Below, in pieces: positions 42,293 through 51,298 of a stretch of 64,000 bases of DNA; positions within the stretch are counted from its first letter, which is position 1, and every line of letters starts with the position of its first letter. The position numbers and the translations under genes are program-made. The notes under the pieces were generated by a model. The model saw only the letters and a program-made list of their open reading frames with translations, was not told the origin of the DNA and did not search any database. This stretch comes from DVED01 sp963838375 (lineage in GTDB: Bacteria; Cyanobacteriota; Cyanobacteriia; Cyanobacteriales; Geitlerinemataceae), in NCBI GenBank assembly GCA_963838375.1, contig CAWIQY010000021.1, positions 515,113 to 579,112 of the forward strand, in the 5' to 3' direction.

Positions 42293-43594
42293 TTAGACAC
42301 TAGCAGTGGTCTTCTTGACGGAAGCCTGACCCTGACTAGTTCCAAAGTAAGAAATGTCGTCTGTATTTCCCTCTAAGGCTTTTGCCATGTCAAGTGTTAT
42401 CGAACTATCCAATGGATTTGACAGTGGCACTTTCTGGGAGACTAACTTCTTGACCGTCGCGATGACTTTTTCCGGTTCGATCGGTTTGGACAAAAATCCC
42501 GAGGCTTTGACCATTTGCGATCGAACCCGATCGACCAAACCGTCTCGACTGGTAAGCATAATCACGGGAGTCTCCTTGAGACCCGACACGCGGCGAATTT
42601 GAGAACAGATCTCGTAACCGTTGGCAATGGGCATCACCACATCCAGGAAAATGAGATCGGGCTGGTGTTCGATGAGAATGGGCAGCGCTTGGACTGGATC
42701 GGAAATGCCGATCGAACGGTAGCCGAATGCGGTGAGGATTTGTTCCATCTGCTGGCAGGTTTGGGGACTGTCGTCGATACAGGCGACGGAGATTTGATAC
42801 CCAGAGGGCGCCGCTGTATCTCTGCTAGGGCGGGGAGTCGCGGCTTGGGGGTTGTGTTGCAAGTTGGGTTTTTTTAGATCGGGAATTTCGACTAACTCGA
42901 TGAGTCCTTTCTTAATGTAAGGTTTTAAAGACCGGGCTAGGCGAATGAAGTCTTGTTTGAGAATGACACCCAAATCGCGCAAGGTGGAGCGACCCGTAAA
43001 GATGGTGCTCATTTTTTTGTAGGTGGCAGCCGAAGTCTCTTCGCGCAGTTTTGCCGGATGTCGCAGAACCGGAGCCCGATTGGGGGAGATGTCGATCTCT
43101 ACGGTGTCACACCAGGCTTGCCAACGTTTGGCGGCACGATCGACCATCAGAGAGGGTTGTAGTAAAATCCCCGATTCCGGCAGAGACTCTTCGCTGTAGT
43201 GGGTGCTGATCGGGGTGCTAAGACTTGACTCTTGCAAGAGATCGAATAAGACGTCTTCGATGATGGCAGAAGCAATCGCATTGGCTTGTTCTCGGGATAT
43301 TTGACCGCGTTCGAGCAAGACCTTGAAAACGTGATAGTCCCAACAGTCGAAACGATCGCCGTCCCGGAATCTAAAGCGATTTAGATCCACGTCTCGACAG
43401 TATCGAGCGAAGGTTCTCCGCAATCTTCGAACTGAATGAATGCCTCCGGTGACCCAAATCAGCCGACCAAACTGGTAGTACAGACCCCAAGGAGCGCCCG
43501 ATCTGCCTACGATTTCGAGCTTGCCCGTAAAGTGCTGGTTCGAGCAGGTGAGAATAGGATTGAGGATGGGGCTTCGGTCTAAGTTGGATAGCAT
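42293..43594 (-). CDS. PatA/PixG-type response regulator (PATAN domain plus REC)
   Basis: 433 residues. The N-terminal DUF4388/PATAN region begins with FTGKLEIVGRSGAPWGLYYQ and GRLIWVTGGIHSVRRLRRTF, then a helical segment (LARSLKPYIKKGLIELVEIP). A receiver domain follows at about 270-390, with VACIDDSPQ, the acceptor Asp in LIFLDVVMPIANGY near residue 315, and FLSKPIEPEK. Proteins of this layout include PatA (heterocyst pattern), PixG/TaxP1 and PilG, usually regulating type IV pili motility with a CheW/MCP/CheA operon. Here no chemotaxis genes are adjacent, so it is an orphan. Upstream is a 520-base gap shared with the divergent DUF4212 gene. Confidence 0.9.
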   Translation of the reverse strand: MLSNLDRSPILNPILTCSNQHFTGKLEIVGRSGAPWGLYYQFGRLIWVTGGIHSVRRLRRTFARYCRDVDLNRFRFRDGDRFDCWDYHVFKVLLERGQISREQANAIASAIIEDVLFDLLQESSLSTPISTHYSEESLPESGILLQPSLMVDRAAKRWQAWCDTVEIDISPNRAPVLRHPAKLREETSAATYKKMSTIFTGRSTLRDLGVILKQDFIRLARSLKPYIKKGLIELVEIPDLKKPNLQHNPQAATPRPSRDTAAPSGYQISVACIDDSPQTCQQMEQILTAFGYRSIGISDPVQALPILIEHQPDLIFLDVVMPIANGYEICSQIRRVSGLKETPVIMLTSRDGLVDRVRSQMVKASGFLSKPIEPEKVIATVKKLVSQKVPLSNPLDSSITLDMAKALEGNTDDISYFGTSQGQASVKKTTASV

Positions 43595-44116
43595 ATTCAG
43601 ATCCAGGCTGGGAGAAGTATAGTGTTGTTATCGAATGTTAAATTCAGAAAAAACGTTAAATTATCTCGACAAATTAGGTATTTGAATGATAGCAAAAGAA
43701 AAAGAAGATATTGCGTTTCTTTATAAAGATGCTGTAAAGTTTTTAGCGAATTCGGCGATACTGAGTTCAGTTTTACATAAAACTCTAGTTCTGGACATCC
43801 CCCATTTGGGTGAACTTTAGAGGAGCGATCGAAGAATTTAAATCCGGGACATAAAGCGATTTTTAGCTAAGTTTAGTATTTCTCTTTATAGTCACTCAGG
43901 AATCCTGCACGTTAATGGATGCAACAGGGTTTCTAGATTCGATCGGGCTTTGGCTTTCTATCTTCTGCCCTCTTTCATCCATCGGCAATATCTATTCTGT
44001 CGTGGCGACTTATCCTCTATACTCAGGAGCGCGATCCTGCTAAGCTGTCGTCTATTAAGTAGGTTCGGAGTCCAACGCCAAAACCTGCGGTTACTTTAAG
44101 AAAATTTTATGTTGCC
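43595..44116. other. Divergent promoter region, no gene seen
   Basis: About 520 AT-rich bases between the PatA-type regulator (minus) and the DUF4212 gene (plus). Both promoters must lie here. No gene, tRNA or repeat was recognised. A GGAGCGATCG HIP1-like site occurs near 43820. Confidence 0.45.
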
Positions 44117-44368
44117 ATGAACGATCGCCAACGACACCAAATGTATTGGAAAGCTAACACAACCCTGATCCGTAATTTACTACTTGTTTGGGCGGGGGTT
44201 TCCATTGGATGCGGAATCTTACTTGTCCAACCCCTTAATTCGCTATCTTTTGGTAAGATCCCCTTGGGCTTTTGGATGGCTCAGCAAGGATCGATTCTCA
44301 TCTTTGTGATTATAATCTTTGTTTACGCATTTGGCATGGAAAAAATCGACAAAAAATATAAAGAATAA
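44117..44368 (+). CDS. DUF4212 small subunit of sodium:solute symporter
   Basis: An 83-residue protein with two membrane helices (LLLVWAGVSIGCGILLVQPL and ILIFVIIIFVYAFGM). It opens with RQRHQMYWKANTTLIRNLL, the DUF4212 signature, and ends in the charged tail EKIDKKYKE. DUF4212 genes sit directly before VC_2705-type sodium:solute symporters and probably encode an accessory subunit. Here the symporter starts 57 bases downstream on the same strand. Confidence 0.9.
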   Translation: MNDRQRHQMYWKANTTLIRNLLLVWAGVSIGCGILLVQPLNSLSFGKIPLGFWMAQQGSILIFVIIIFVYAFGMEKIDKKYKE

Positions 44369-44425
44369 TAACGAAACTGGACTTTTGCGTAAATTCCCGA
44401 CTTTTCAACAAATTTAAATTCACCG

Positions 44426-46114
44426 ATGTCAGTAGAAGCTTGGACAACTTTATTCGTTCTTCTTTCTTTTATCTTGTATCTCTATATCGGTTGGCGATCG
44501 CGGGTACGAGATAGCCAAGGTTTTTTCGTTGCCGATCGAGGGGTTCCGGCGATCGCCAACGGGGCAGCCACGGCGGCGGATTGGATGTCGGCGGCGTCCT
44601 TTATCTCCATGGCGGGATTGATTTCATTTCTGGGTTACGATGGTTCGATTTACCTGATGGGATGGACGGGGGGCTACGTGTTGCTGGCACTGTTGCTTGC
44701 CCCGTATCTACGGAAATTCGGCAAATATACGGTTCCAGATTTCGTCGGCGATCGTTACTATTCTAATGTTGCTCGCTTAGTTGCCGTCGTCGCCGCGATC
44801 TTTGTTTCCCTGACTTATGTCGCCGGACAAATGCGCGGCGTGGGGATTGTTTTCAGCCGCTTTTTGCAAGTGGACATCAGTACCGGGGTGGGGATTGGCG
44901 TTGCCATCGTCGGCTTTTTTGCCGTGTTGGGCGGCATGAAAGGCATTACTTGGACTCAGGTTGCCCAGTACGGTGTCCTCATCGTCGCTTATCTGATTCC
45001 CGCCATTGCCATTTCGATGTTCCTGACGGGCAACCCCATTCCTCAGCTTGCCTTTAGCTTCAGCGATATTGTCGATAAACTCAACCTGGTTCAAGCGGAT
45101 TTGGGGTTTGCCGAATATACCCAACCTTTCGCCAACAAGTCGATGTTGGATGTGCTGTTTATCACCATTGCCTTGATGGTGGGAACTGCCGGATTGCCCC
45201 ACGTCATCGTGCGGTTTTACACCGTTCCCAGCCCTCGAGATGCGCGATTTTCGGCGGGGTGGGCGCTGTTGTTCATTGCCATTTTGTATACGACTGCCCC
45301 GGCGATGGCGGCATTTGCCCGGTATAACTTGATTGACAGTTTACACGATCGACCGATCGAAGAGGTGCGGCAGTTGGATTGGGCAACCAAGTGGGAAAAT
45401 ACGGGACTGCTGCAATTTGAAGATAAAAACGGCGATGGGCGCTATCAGCTTTCCCCGGACGACACCACAGAAATTACCATCGATCCGGATATCATCGTAC
45501 TCTCCACGCCGGAAGTGGCAAAACTCGCCCCTTGGGTGATTGCCTTAGTCGCGGCAGGAGGCTTAGCAGCGGCATTGTCTACGGCATCGGGATTGTTGTT
45601 GGTCATTTCCAGCGCCATTGCCCACGATGTCTACTACCGCCTGATTAATCCCCAGGCATCGGAGTCGCGGCGGGTGATGGTGGGGCGAGTGATGGTGGGT
45701 TTTGCCCTGGCAGTTGCCGGGTATTTCGGCATCAATCCTCCGGGTTTTGTGGCGCAGGTGGTGGCGTTTGCCTTTGGGTTGGCGGCAGCCAGTTTTTTCC
45801 CCACCATTGTGCTGGGGATTTTCGACGCGAGAACGAACCGAGAAGGGGCAATCTCGGGGATGGTTGTCGGTTTGGTGTTTACCACCGCTTACATTATTGG
45901 GATTAAGTTTTATGGCATGGAACCCTGGCTGTGGGGGATTTCTGCCGAAGGCATCGGGACGGTGGGGATGGTACTCAATTGTATCGTCACCTGGGGGGTA
46001 TCCCGGCTGACACCGCCGCCGCCGGAGGAGATTCGGCAAATGGTGGAAGATTTGCGCTTGCCCGGTGATGCGCCTCCGGCGTTGGTAGAGGTGGGGGAAG
46101 ATGAATTGGATTGA
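44426..46114 (+). CDS. Sodium:solute symporter, VC_2705/ActP-like
   Basis: A 562-residue, roughly 13-helix member of the SSS family. The early block FFVADRGVPAIANGAATAAD and WMSAASFISMAGLISFLGYD are typical of acetate/short-chain carboxylate symporters, as is GLPHVIVRFYTVPSPRDARF. A cytosolic or periplasmic loop at about 330-350 contains DKNGDGRYQLSPDD, an EF-hand-like calcium loop seen in this subfamily. It probably takes up acetate, pyruvate or lactate with Na+. It pairs with the preceding DUF4212 subunit. Confidence 0.92.
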   Translation: MSVEAWTTLFVLLSFILYLYIGWRSRVRDSQGFFVADRGVPAIANGAATAADWMSAASFISMAGLISFLGYDGSIYLMGWTGGYVLLALLLAPYLRKFGKYTVPDFVGDRYYSNVARLVAVVAAIFVSLTYVAGQMRGVGIVFSRFLQVDISTGVGIGVAIVGFFAVLGGMKGITWTQVAQYGVLIVAYLIPAIAISMFLTGNPIPQLAFSFSDIVDKLNLVQADLGFAEYTQPFANKSMLDVLFITIALMVGTAGLPHVIVRFYTVPSPRDARFSAGWALLFIAILYTTAPAMAAFARYNLIDSLHDRPIEEVRQLDWATKWENTGLLQFEDKNGDGRYQLSPDDTTEITIDPDIIVLSTPEVAKLAPWVIALVAAGGLAAALSTASGLLLVISSAIAHDVYYRLINPQASESRRVMVGRVMVGFALAVAGYFGINPPGFVAQVVAFAFGLAAASFFPTIVLGIFDARTNREGAISGMVVGLVFTTAYIIGIKFYGMEPWLWGISAEGIGTVGMVLNCIVTWGVSRLTPPPPEEIRQMVEDLRLPGDAPPALVEVGEDELD

Positions 46115-46220
46115 TTAAGGTGAAAGATCGGAAATCTTGATGGTTGATTGTTAACGATCCAAGATCCATTAGCGATTAGACATCTGGGAAAACTTATTAT
46201 GCGCTACCCAAAACCCTTGC

Positions 46221-46246
46221 TAGGGGCGAACAGCCGTTCGCCCCTA
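46221..46246. repeat. Dispersed palindrome TAGGGGCGAAC family, copy 1
   Basis: TAGGGGCGAAC and GTTCGCCCCTA (11 bp) flank AGCC. A second, perfect copy is at 62252-62279. Both lie between gene ends, where they may act as terminators or be REP-like mobile sequences. Confidence 0.8.
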
Positions 46247-46254
46247 CGGAAACA

Positions 46255-46659
46255 TTAATCGGAATACTTTTTCAGTAATCCATCAACATCGGCGATCGCT
46301 TCGTCGATCGCACAAACAATTTCGGCGTGTCCGTGAGGATTTCGTTGCTCTAAAACTCGGGCTTCCAGCATTTCTAGAAACTCGATCTGCGCTAATTCAA
46401 AATCGGAATAGGAATCGCGAGTTTGGTTGACGCTTTCGGTAGCTTGAATCACTTGTGCCATTTTGCCTTTGATGGCAATATTGTTCATGTCGGCAACTGT
46501 GGCGTAGGTGTTGATGCGTTTGCCGTTGTGGACGATCGCAATGCCTCCGTGTTGCTTGATTTGCGAGTTTAAGAGTTGATTGCTGCGGGCGGCAGATTTG
46601 CGAAATTGACGAGATTTAGTGGCTGCATTTTTCCGGTTTCGGTTTGCCTTTTGTCTCAT
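46255..46659 (-). CDS. Hypothetical protein with basic N-terminus
   Basis: 134 residues and no recognised domain. The first 30 residues are strongly basic (RQKANRNRKNAATKSRQFRK). A mid-section GGIAIVHNGKRINTYATVAD may form a beta-hairpin. The acidic helical C-terminal half (FELAQIEFLEMLEARVLEQR) could be a coiled coil. It stands alone downstream of the symporter on the opposite strand. Codon use looks normal. Confidence 0.6.
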   Translation of the reverse strand: MRQKANRNRKNAATKSRQFRKSAARSNQLLNSQIKQHGGIAIVHNGKRINTYATVADMNNIAIKGKMAQVIQATESVNQTRDSYSDFELAQIEFLEMLEARVLEQRNPHGHAEIVCAIDEAIADVDGLLKKYSD

Positions 46660-47026
46660 AAATTATCCACCCTCTTGACTGGATTTCACTCTTATAGTAT
46701 AGCATTTTTTTTGAGTTGATGGTTTAATTGATTTTGTGGCTACAGTTGCCTTCGGCTAAATCGGTTGTAGAATGTTCTGACGAATGAGGTAGGGGCAATC
46801 CCCCCGTGGTTGCCCCGGTAAACACGGTAGGCACAGAGGCACTACCCCTACAGGTGTTTATGACTGATTTAGTTGGGTTCAACAGCTAGAGTTTTGAAAA
46901 TTTGTAGGTTGTGTGGAGGAAGGACTCCCAACTCAATCGGTTGTGGTGGTTGGGTTTCATGCTTCAACCCAACCTACATCAATGCATATTTGTCAGTCCC
47001 TAGCTCAAAATTGTCAATCCGACGGC
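46660..47026. other. Repeat-bearing intergenic region
   Basis: About 370 bases without a gene. 46820-46880 is copy B of the dispersed repeat found at 35081. 46903-46980 holds TTGTAGGTTG and its near-complement CAACCCAACCTAC, another short interspersed repeat. Confidence 0.5.
46820..46880. repeat. Dispersed repeat, copy B
   Basis: Contains GGTAGGCACAGAGGCACTAC and CAGGTGTTTATGACTGATTT, matching 35081-35141 with few changes. Confidence 0.65.
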
Positions 47027-48202
47027 TTACCCGTAAACAATTTTAATTTGACTGGCGGCTTGGGTCGCTTTTTTTCGCGCCTCATCCGTGGTGTTGCCTT
47101 TGGCTAATGCCACCCCCATACGGCGATAGGGACGTGATTCCGATTTACCAAATAAGCGGACATCGACATCGGGAGTTGCTAAAGCTTCGGCGACTCCTTT
47201 GTAGGCGATCGAATTTGCATGACGATCGGCTAAAATGACGGCACTGGCACTGGGAGAAAAGACTTCTATTTTGGGAATGGGTAATCCTAAGATAGCTCGC
47301 AAGTGTAACTCAAATTCGTTGATATTTTGAGAAATTAATGTCACCATCCCCGTATCGTGGGGACGGGGAGAAAGTTCGGAGAAAATCACTTCGTCTTGGG
47401 TGATAAAAAACTCAACGCCGAATATTCCCGCACCGCCTAATGCCTCGGTGACTTTGCGGGCGATTTCTTGTGCTTCTTGGAGCTTTTTCTCATCAAGTCC
47501 GGCAGGTTGCCAAGATTCTTGATAGTCTCCCCGTTCTTGGCGATGTCCGATGGGAGGACAGAAAATTGTGGGTGCATTCCATTGCTTGATGGTGAGCAAT
47601 GTGATTTCTAATTCAAAGGGAATAAACTCTTCGACAATGACTTTTTGACTTTCTCCTCTTGCGCCTTCGATCGCATAGTTCCAAGCGGCTTTGACTTCCG
47701 ATGGGGAAGAGACTGTTGATTGACCTTTCCCCGAGGAAGACATGACGGGTTTGACGACATTGGGAAAGCCAATTTTTTCAGATGCAGCTATCAGTTCTTC
47801 TAAACTTTCGGCATAAGCATATTGCGCCGTGCGGATGCCGAGTTTTTGGTGTGCCAACTCCCGAATCTTATCCCGATTCATTGTATAATTAGTAGCGACG
47901 GCGGTGGGAATGACCGTTATGCCTTTCTGCTCGAATTCCGCCAGTTTTTCAGTCCGAATGGCTTCGATTTCCGGTACGATAAAATCTGGGTTGTATTGAG
48001 TTACGATTCGCTCGAGATCGTCGCCGTTCAACATAGAAATTACTTCCGATCGATCGGCAACTTGCATGGCAGGCGCGTTGGCATACCGATCGACGGCGAT
48101 GACAAAATTCCCCAAACGTTGAGCGGCAATTACAAATTCTTTCCCCAATTCCCCAGAACCGAGAAGCATAATTTTTTGAGGAAGTTCGATCGTCGGTTTC
48201 AT
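47027..48202 (-). CDS. purT: Formate-dependent phosphoribosylglycinamide formyltransferase PurT
   Basis: PurT makes formyl-GAR from GAR, formate and ATP, the folate-independent alternative to PurN in purine synthesis. The 391-residue ATP-grasp protein has MLLGSGELGKEFVIAAQRLG at the N-terminus, KPVMSSSGKGQS for the glycine-rich ATP loop, and EVIFSELSPRPHDTGMVTLI with the metal ligands. It ends TQAASQIKIVYG. The longest frame starts at 48220 (MGCFLA), but the ATG at 48202 (MKPTIELPQK) matches the family start. The substrate next feeds PurL, encoded at 24 kb. Confidence 0.96.
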   Translation of the reverse strand: MKPTIELPQKIMLLGSGELGKEFVIAAQRLGNFVIAVDRYANAPAMQVADRSEVISMLNGDDLERIVTQYNPDFIVPEIEAIRTEKLAEFEQKGITVIPTAVATNYTMNRDKIRELAHQKLGIRTAQYAYAESLEELIAASEKIGFPNVVKPVMSSSGKGQSTVSSPSEVKAAWNYAIEGARGESQKVIVEEFIPFELEITLLTIKQWNAPTIFCPPIGHRQERGDYQESWQPAGLDEKKLQEAQEIARKVTEALGGAGIFGVEFFITQDEVIFSELSPRPHDTGMVTLISQNINEFELHLRAILGLPIPKIEVFSPSASAVILADRHANSIAYKGVAEALATPDVDVRLFGKSESRPYRRMGVALAKGNTTDEARKKATQAASQIKIVYG

Positions 48203-48325
48203 GGCGAGAAAGCACCCCATTCAAGGTCAAGAGCGAATCCATTGTACCGCCTGTTTGGGAAAGAAAGTTACATCGAAGTCAGCCACTTGGAGATCGTCGG
48301 GTAGCTGACTCCGAAACCCCGATAT

Positions 48326-48727
48326 TTACTCAGGTGCTTTCTCAAATTTCAGCGCTGCCGAATTCATGCAGTAGCGCTGTCCGCTGGGTTTGGGTCCGTC
48401 GTTGAAGACATGACCCAAATGAGCGTCGCAAACAGCACACAAAACTTCTGTGCGTCTCATGAACAAGCTCACATCGCTTTCTTCACGCACGTTGTCTTTG
48501 TCGATCGGTGCCCAGAAACTCGGCCAACCCGTTCCGGAGTCAAACTTAGTATCTGAGGTAAATAGCTCGGTTCCACAGCAGATACATTTGTACATTCCCT
48601 GCTGTTTATTGTTATGATATTCTCCCGTAAAAGCGCGTTCGGTTCCTTTTTTTCGAGTAACCTTGAATTGTTCGGGAGTGAGCTGCTCTTTCCACTCTTC
48701 TTCCGTTTTACGAACTTTGTCAGGCAT
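48326..48727 (-). CDS. msrB: Peptide-methionine (R)-S-oxide reductase MsrB
   Basis: MsrB repairs methionine-R-sulfoxide in oxidised proteins. From ATG 48727 the protein has 133 residues, the normal size: KTEEEWKEQLTPEQFKVTRK, the zinc pairs CICC and CAVC, SGTGWPSFW, and the catalytic Cys in RYCMNSAAL. The open frame extends 41 codons further upstream with no family similarity and would overlap the divergent DUF1824 start, so it is not used. The 77 bases between the two starts hold both promoters. Confidence 0.96.
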   Translation of the reverse strand: MPDKVRKTEEEWKEQLTPEQFKVTRKKGTERAFTGEYHNNKQQGMYKCICCGTELFTSDTKFDSGTGWPSFWAPIDKDNVREESDVSLFMRRTEVLCAVCDAHLGHVFNDGPKPSGQRYCMNSAALKFEKAPE

Positions 48728-48804
48728 GGCTTGAAGGCTTAAAGAATTTTGTGGTAATATAACAATACTATTAGATAGTATAACATATTTTCCGATTTTA
48801 TTCA

Positions 48805-49281
48805 ATGAACTCCGATCTTCCCAAATTGAATATTGCCGAAGCGAAAACACTTCTCAAACAATATAGTTTAGCTGGCTATTCTCCCGCGAACAAAGGGGTA
48901 GATACGCCAACGGAGATGGGAGTGGATGACGAGTCGCTCTATTCTTTCCATCGGCTGCGTCAGGCACTGGAACTCGTCGCTCGAAATTCTGAATATCAGA
49001 TTTTCGGAGTTTGTGCCCAAAGTGCAGAGGAAGGACTACAAGCGTTAACTGAATATCTTCAGGCGTTAGGATACCAACCGCCTGAAGATATCGAATCGAT
49101 CGAAGGTCCGGTTTATATGAAATTCAATCCTAATATCGGTTTACACTATATGAGTCCTTACGAAGGTCAAGATCGGGGAGTTTTAGTATCTTGTCAGTCT
49201 CCAAACTCCGACGGAATCAATGAAATATACGGTCATTTACCGCTGGATTTATTTGTACCAAAAGTGAGGAATCAAGGTTAA
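48805..49281 (+). CDS. DUF1824 family protein
   Basis: A 158-residue protein that I recognise as the cyanobacteria-specific DUF1824 family. It includes LRQALELVARNSEYQIFGVC, LTEYLQALGYQ and PVYMKFNPNIGLHY, and ends GHLPLDLFVPKVR. There are no membrane segments. Function is unknown. It lies one base from the SDR gene, indicating an operon, and diverges from msrB. Confidence 0.85.
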   Translation: MNSDLPKLNIAEAKTLLKQYSLAGYSPANKGVDTPTEMGVDDESLYSFHRLRQALELVARNSEYQIFGVCAQSAEEGLQALTEYLQALGYQPPEDIESIEGPVYMKFNPNIGLHYMSPYEGQDRGVLVSCQSPNSDGINEIYGHLPLDLFVPKVRNQG

Positions 49282-49282
49282 A

Positions 49283-50113
49283 ATGAAGGTCGCAATTTTG
49301 GGGTGTGGATACGTGGGCAAAACCGTAGCCAGTTATTGGAGTCGAGAACGAAATCTCGAGGTGATGGCGACAACGACGACTCCAGAAAAAGTTACCAGTA
49401 TCGAAGCCATTCCCGCTGAAGCTATGGTTTTGAAAGGGAACGATCGCGAAGGGTTAAAATCTTTCATCCGCGATCGAGAAGTTCTGCTCGTTTGTCTGGG
49501 GTCTCGCAAATCCTCCTATGCCGAAACGTACTTAGAAACAGCACAAACGCTCATCTCCGTTCTCAAATACAACTCCAGCGTTCGACAGGTGATCTATACC
49601 GGTAGTTATGGCTTGTACGGCGATCGTGAAGGAGAATGGGTAGATGAAACATCGCCCATCGATCCCGTCACCTCCAAAGAAGAAATTCTGGCACAAACCG
49701 AGCAAGTTTTATTATCAGTATCAACAGACGATCGAAGAGTCTGTATTTTGAGATTAGGAGGAATTTACGGACCCGATCGCGAACTCGTCAAAATTTTCGG
49801 TCGCGTCGCCGGCAAAACCCTTCCCGGACAGGGATTAGAGGTCGGAAATTGGATTCACCTCGAGGACATTGTTCGGGCGATCGAATTTGCCAGACAACAA
49901 CAATTACAAGGAGTTTACAATTTAGTCGATGACGGTCGCCTGACTCGTCGAGATTTAATCGATCGGATTTTGTCGAAGCACAAATTACCCGCCGTAACCT
50001 GGGACGAATCGTCAGAAACTAATCGATCGATTAACGTCAAAGTGTCTAACCAGAAACTCAAAAATATGGGATACTCTTTGGTTCATCCCTATTTCTACGA
50101 TCGAGATATTTAA
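49283..50113 (+). CDS. NAD(P)-dependent epimerase/dehydratase-like (SDR) protein
   Basis: 276 residues with an N-terminal Rossmann fold, VAILGCGYVGKTVASYWSR (GxGxxG). VRQVIYTGSYGLYGDREGEW is in the active-site area, then RLGGIYGPDRELVK and GNWIHLEDIVRAIEFARQQQ. This is the pattern of atypical SDRs related to nucleoside-sugar epimerases (YeeZ-like). The usual YxxxK pair is not obvious, so catalysis is uncertain. It is the second gene of a likely operon with DUF1824. Confidence 0.85.
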   Translation: MKVAILGCGYVGKTVASYWSRERNLEVMATTTTPEKVTSIEAIPAEAMVLKGNDREGLKSFIRDREVLLVCLGSRKSSYAETYLETAQTLISVLKYNSSVRQVIYTGSYGLYGDREGEWVDETSPIDPVTSKEEILAQTEQVLLSVSTDDRRVCILRLGGIYGPDRELVKIFGRVAGKTLPGQGLEVGNWIHLEDIVRAIEFARQQQLQGVYNLVDDGRLTRRDLIDRILSKHKLPAVTWDESSETNRSINVKVSNQKLKNMGYSLVHPYFYDRDI

Positions 50114-50408
50114 AAGTGCATATCGTAACGCGCGATCGCACTTCAAAGAGGCAATAAAGAGGCAATGCTGGTATGGGAATCGATCCCGATAGAAATTGAA
50201 TGGAAATAGAACTAGCTAATGCGTATGACAAAGCAGATGCAGTTACAGCAAGGCGATGGTCAGTCTGATTATGTTTGAGTTTGCCATTGCCGAATGCACC
50301 TTACCGTAACCCCCAAAAATAGATCGTCCGGAGAGTCGAGCGATCGAACCGATTTCGATAATATAGTGTGAAGTATCATCTCTACCCTTAAGGTCGAGCG
50401 ATTTTTCC
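50114..50408. other. minC upstream region
   Basis: About 295 bases with no gene. Contains HIP1-like GCGATCGC near 50141 and an AT-rich stretch at 50355-50375 (GATAATATAG) that could be the minC -10 region. Confidence 0.4.
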
Positions 50409-51287
50409 ATGAGTGACAATCCCTCCGTGCCATCTGTACCTGAATCTCCAGCATCTATATCCGAGTCTTCCCCGCCGGTATCCGAGTCTCCCACCAGCCA
50501 GGAAATCATCGATCGTCATTTACAAGTTCGATTTAAAAGCGATGGGGAACGGCTGTTATTAATCCTGCCGCCTCAAGCAGAAGAGGAAGAAATCGTCGGG
50601 GGACTAACCTGGACGGAACTGTGGCAGCAGCTAAAACAGCGCCTGAATGCCGGCGATCGATTTTGGCAACCCGATACGATCGTCCATCTGATGGCAGCCA
50701 ATCGCCTGTTAGATAGCCGTCAACTGCAATCGATCGCCGAAGCCCTCTCCGACGCCCAATTGAAACTCCAACGGGTTTTTACCAGCCGCCGCCAGACCGC
50801 TGTTGCTGCCGCCACAGTCGGGTATTCCGTAGACCAACAATCACATCAAGAAACCTTACACCAAAGCCATCAACCCCAAGGACAACTCCTTACCGAACCG
50901 TTGTACTTGGAAACCACAGTTCGATCGGGGACAGAAATTCGCCATCCCGGTACCGTGGTGATCGTGGGCGATTTAAACCCCGGCAGTTCGGTGGTTGCCG
51001 CAGGTGATATTCTCATCTGGGGTCGCTTGCGCGGCGTCGCCCATGCCGGATCGGGGGGTAACTCCCAGTGTATGATTATGGCATTGCAAATGGAACCCAC
51101 TCAGATCCGGATTGCCGATGCCGTTGCCCGGGCGCCTGCCAACTCGCCCGATCGATACTACCCCGAAGTGGCATATGTCACCACCGGGGGCATTCGCCTG
51201 ACTCGGGCAGCCGATTTTTCCCGATCTCAGTGGCTTGCCCATCGGGATCGACAGTCCCAGCTAAACTCTAAAACGCAAGATCCCTAA
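50409..51287 (+). CDS. minC: Septum site-determining protein MinC
   Basis: MinC inhibits FtsZ polymerisation away from midcell, recruited to the membrane by MinD. 292 residues. A Pro/Ser-rich leader spans 1-30 (typical of cyanobacterial MinC), followed by the N-terminal FtsZ-inhibiting domain (VRFKSDGERLLLILP). After a linker, the C-terminal beta-helix domain has TVRSGTEIRHPGTVVIVGDL, NPGSSVVAAGDILIWGRLRG and AHAGSGG. It is the first gene of minCDE, 11 bases before minD. Confidence 0.95.
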   Translation: MSDNPSVPSVPESPASISESSPPVSESPTSQEIIDRHLQVRFKSDGERLLLILPPQAEEEEIVGGLTWTELWQQLKQRLNAGDRFWQPDTIVHLMAANRLLDSRQLQSIAEALSDAQLKLQRVFTSRRQTAVAAATVGYSVDQQSHQETLHQSHQPQGQLLTEPLYLETTVRSGTEIRHPGTVVIVGDLNPGSSVVAAGDILIWGRLRGVAHAGSGGNSQCMIMALQMEPTQIRIADAVARAPANSPDRYYPEVAYVTTGGIRLTRAADFSRSQWLAHRDRQSQLNSKTQDP

Positions 51288-51298
51288 TCCGAAATCCT

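Noticed and set aside
48728..48850. 41-codon N-terminal extension of MsrB
   Set aside because: Would overlap the divergent DUF1824 start and has no similarity to MsrB.
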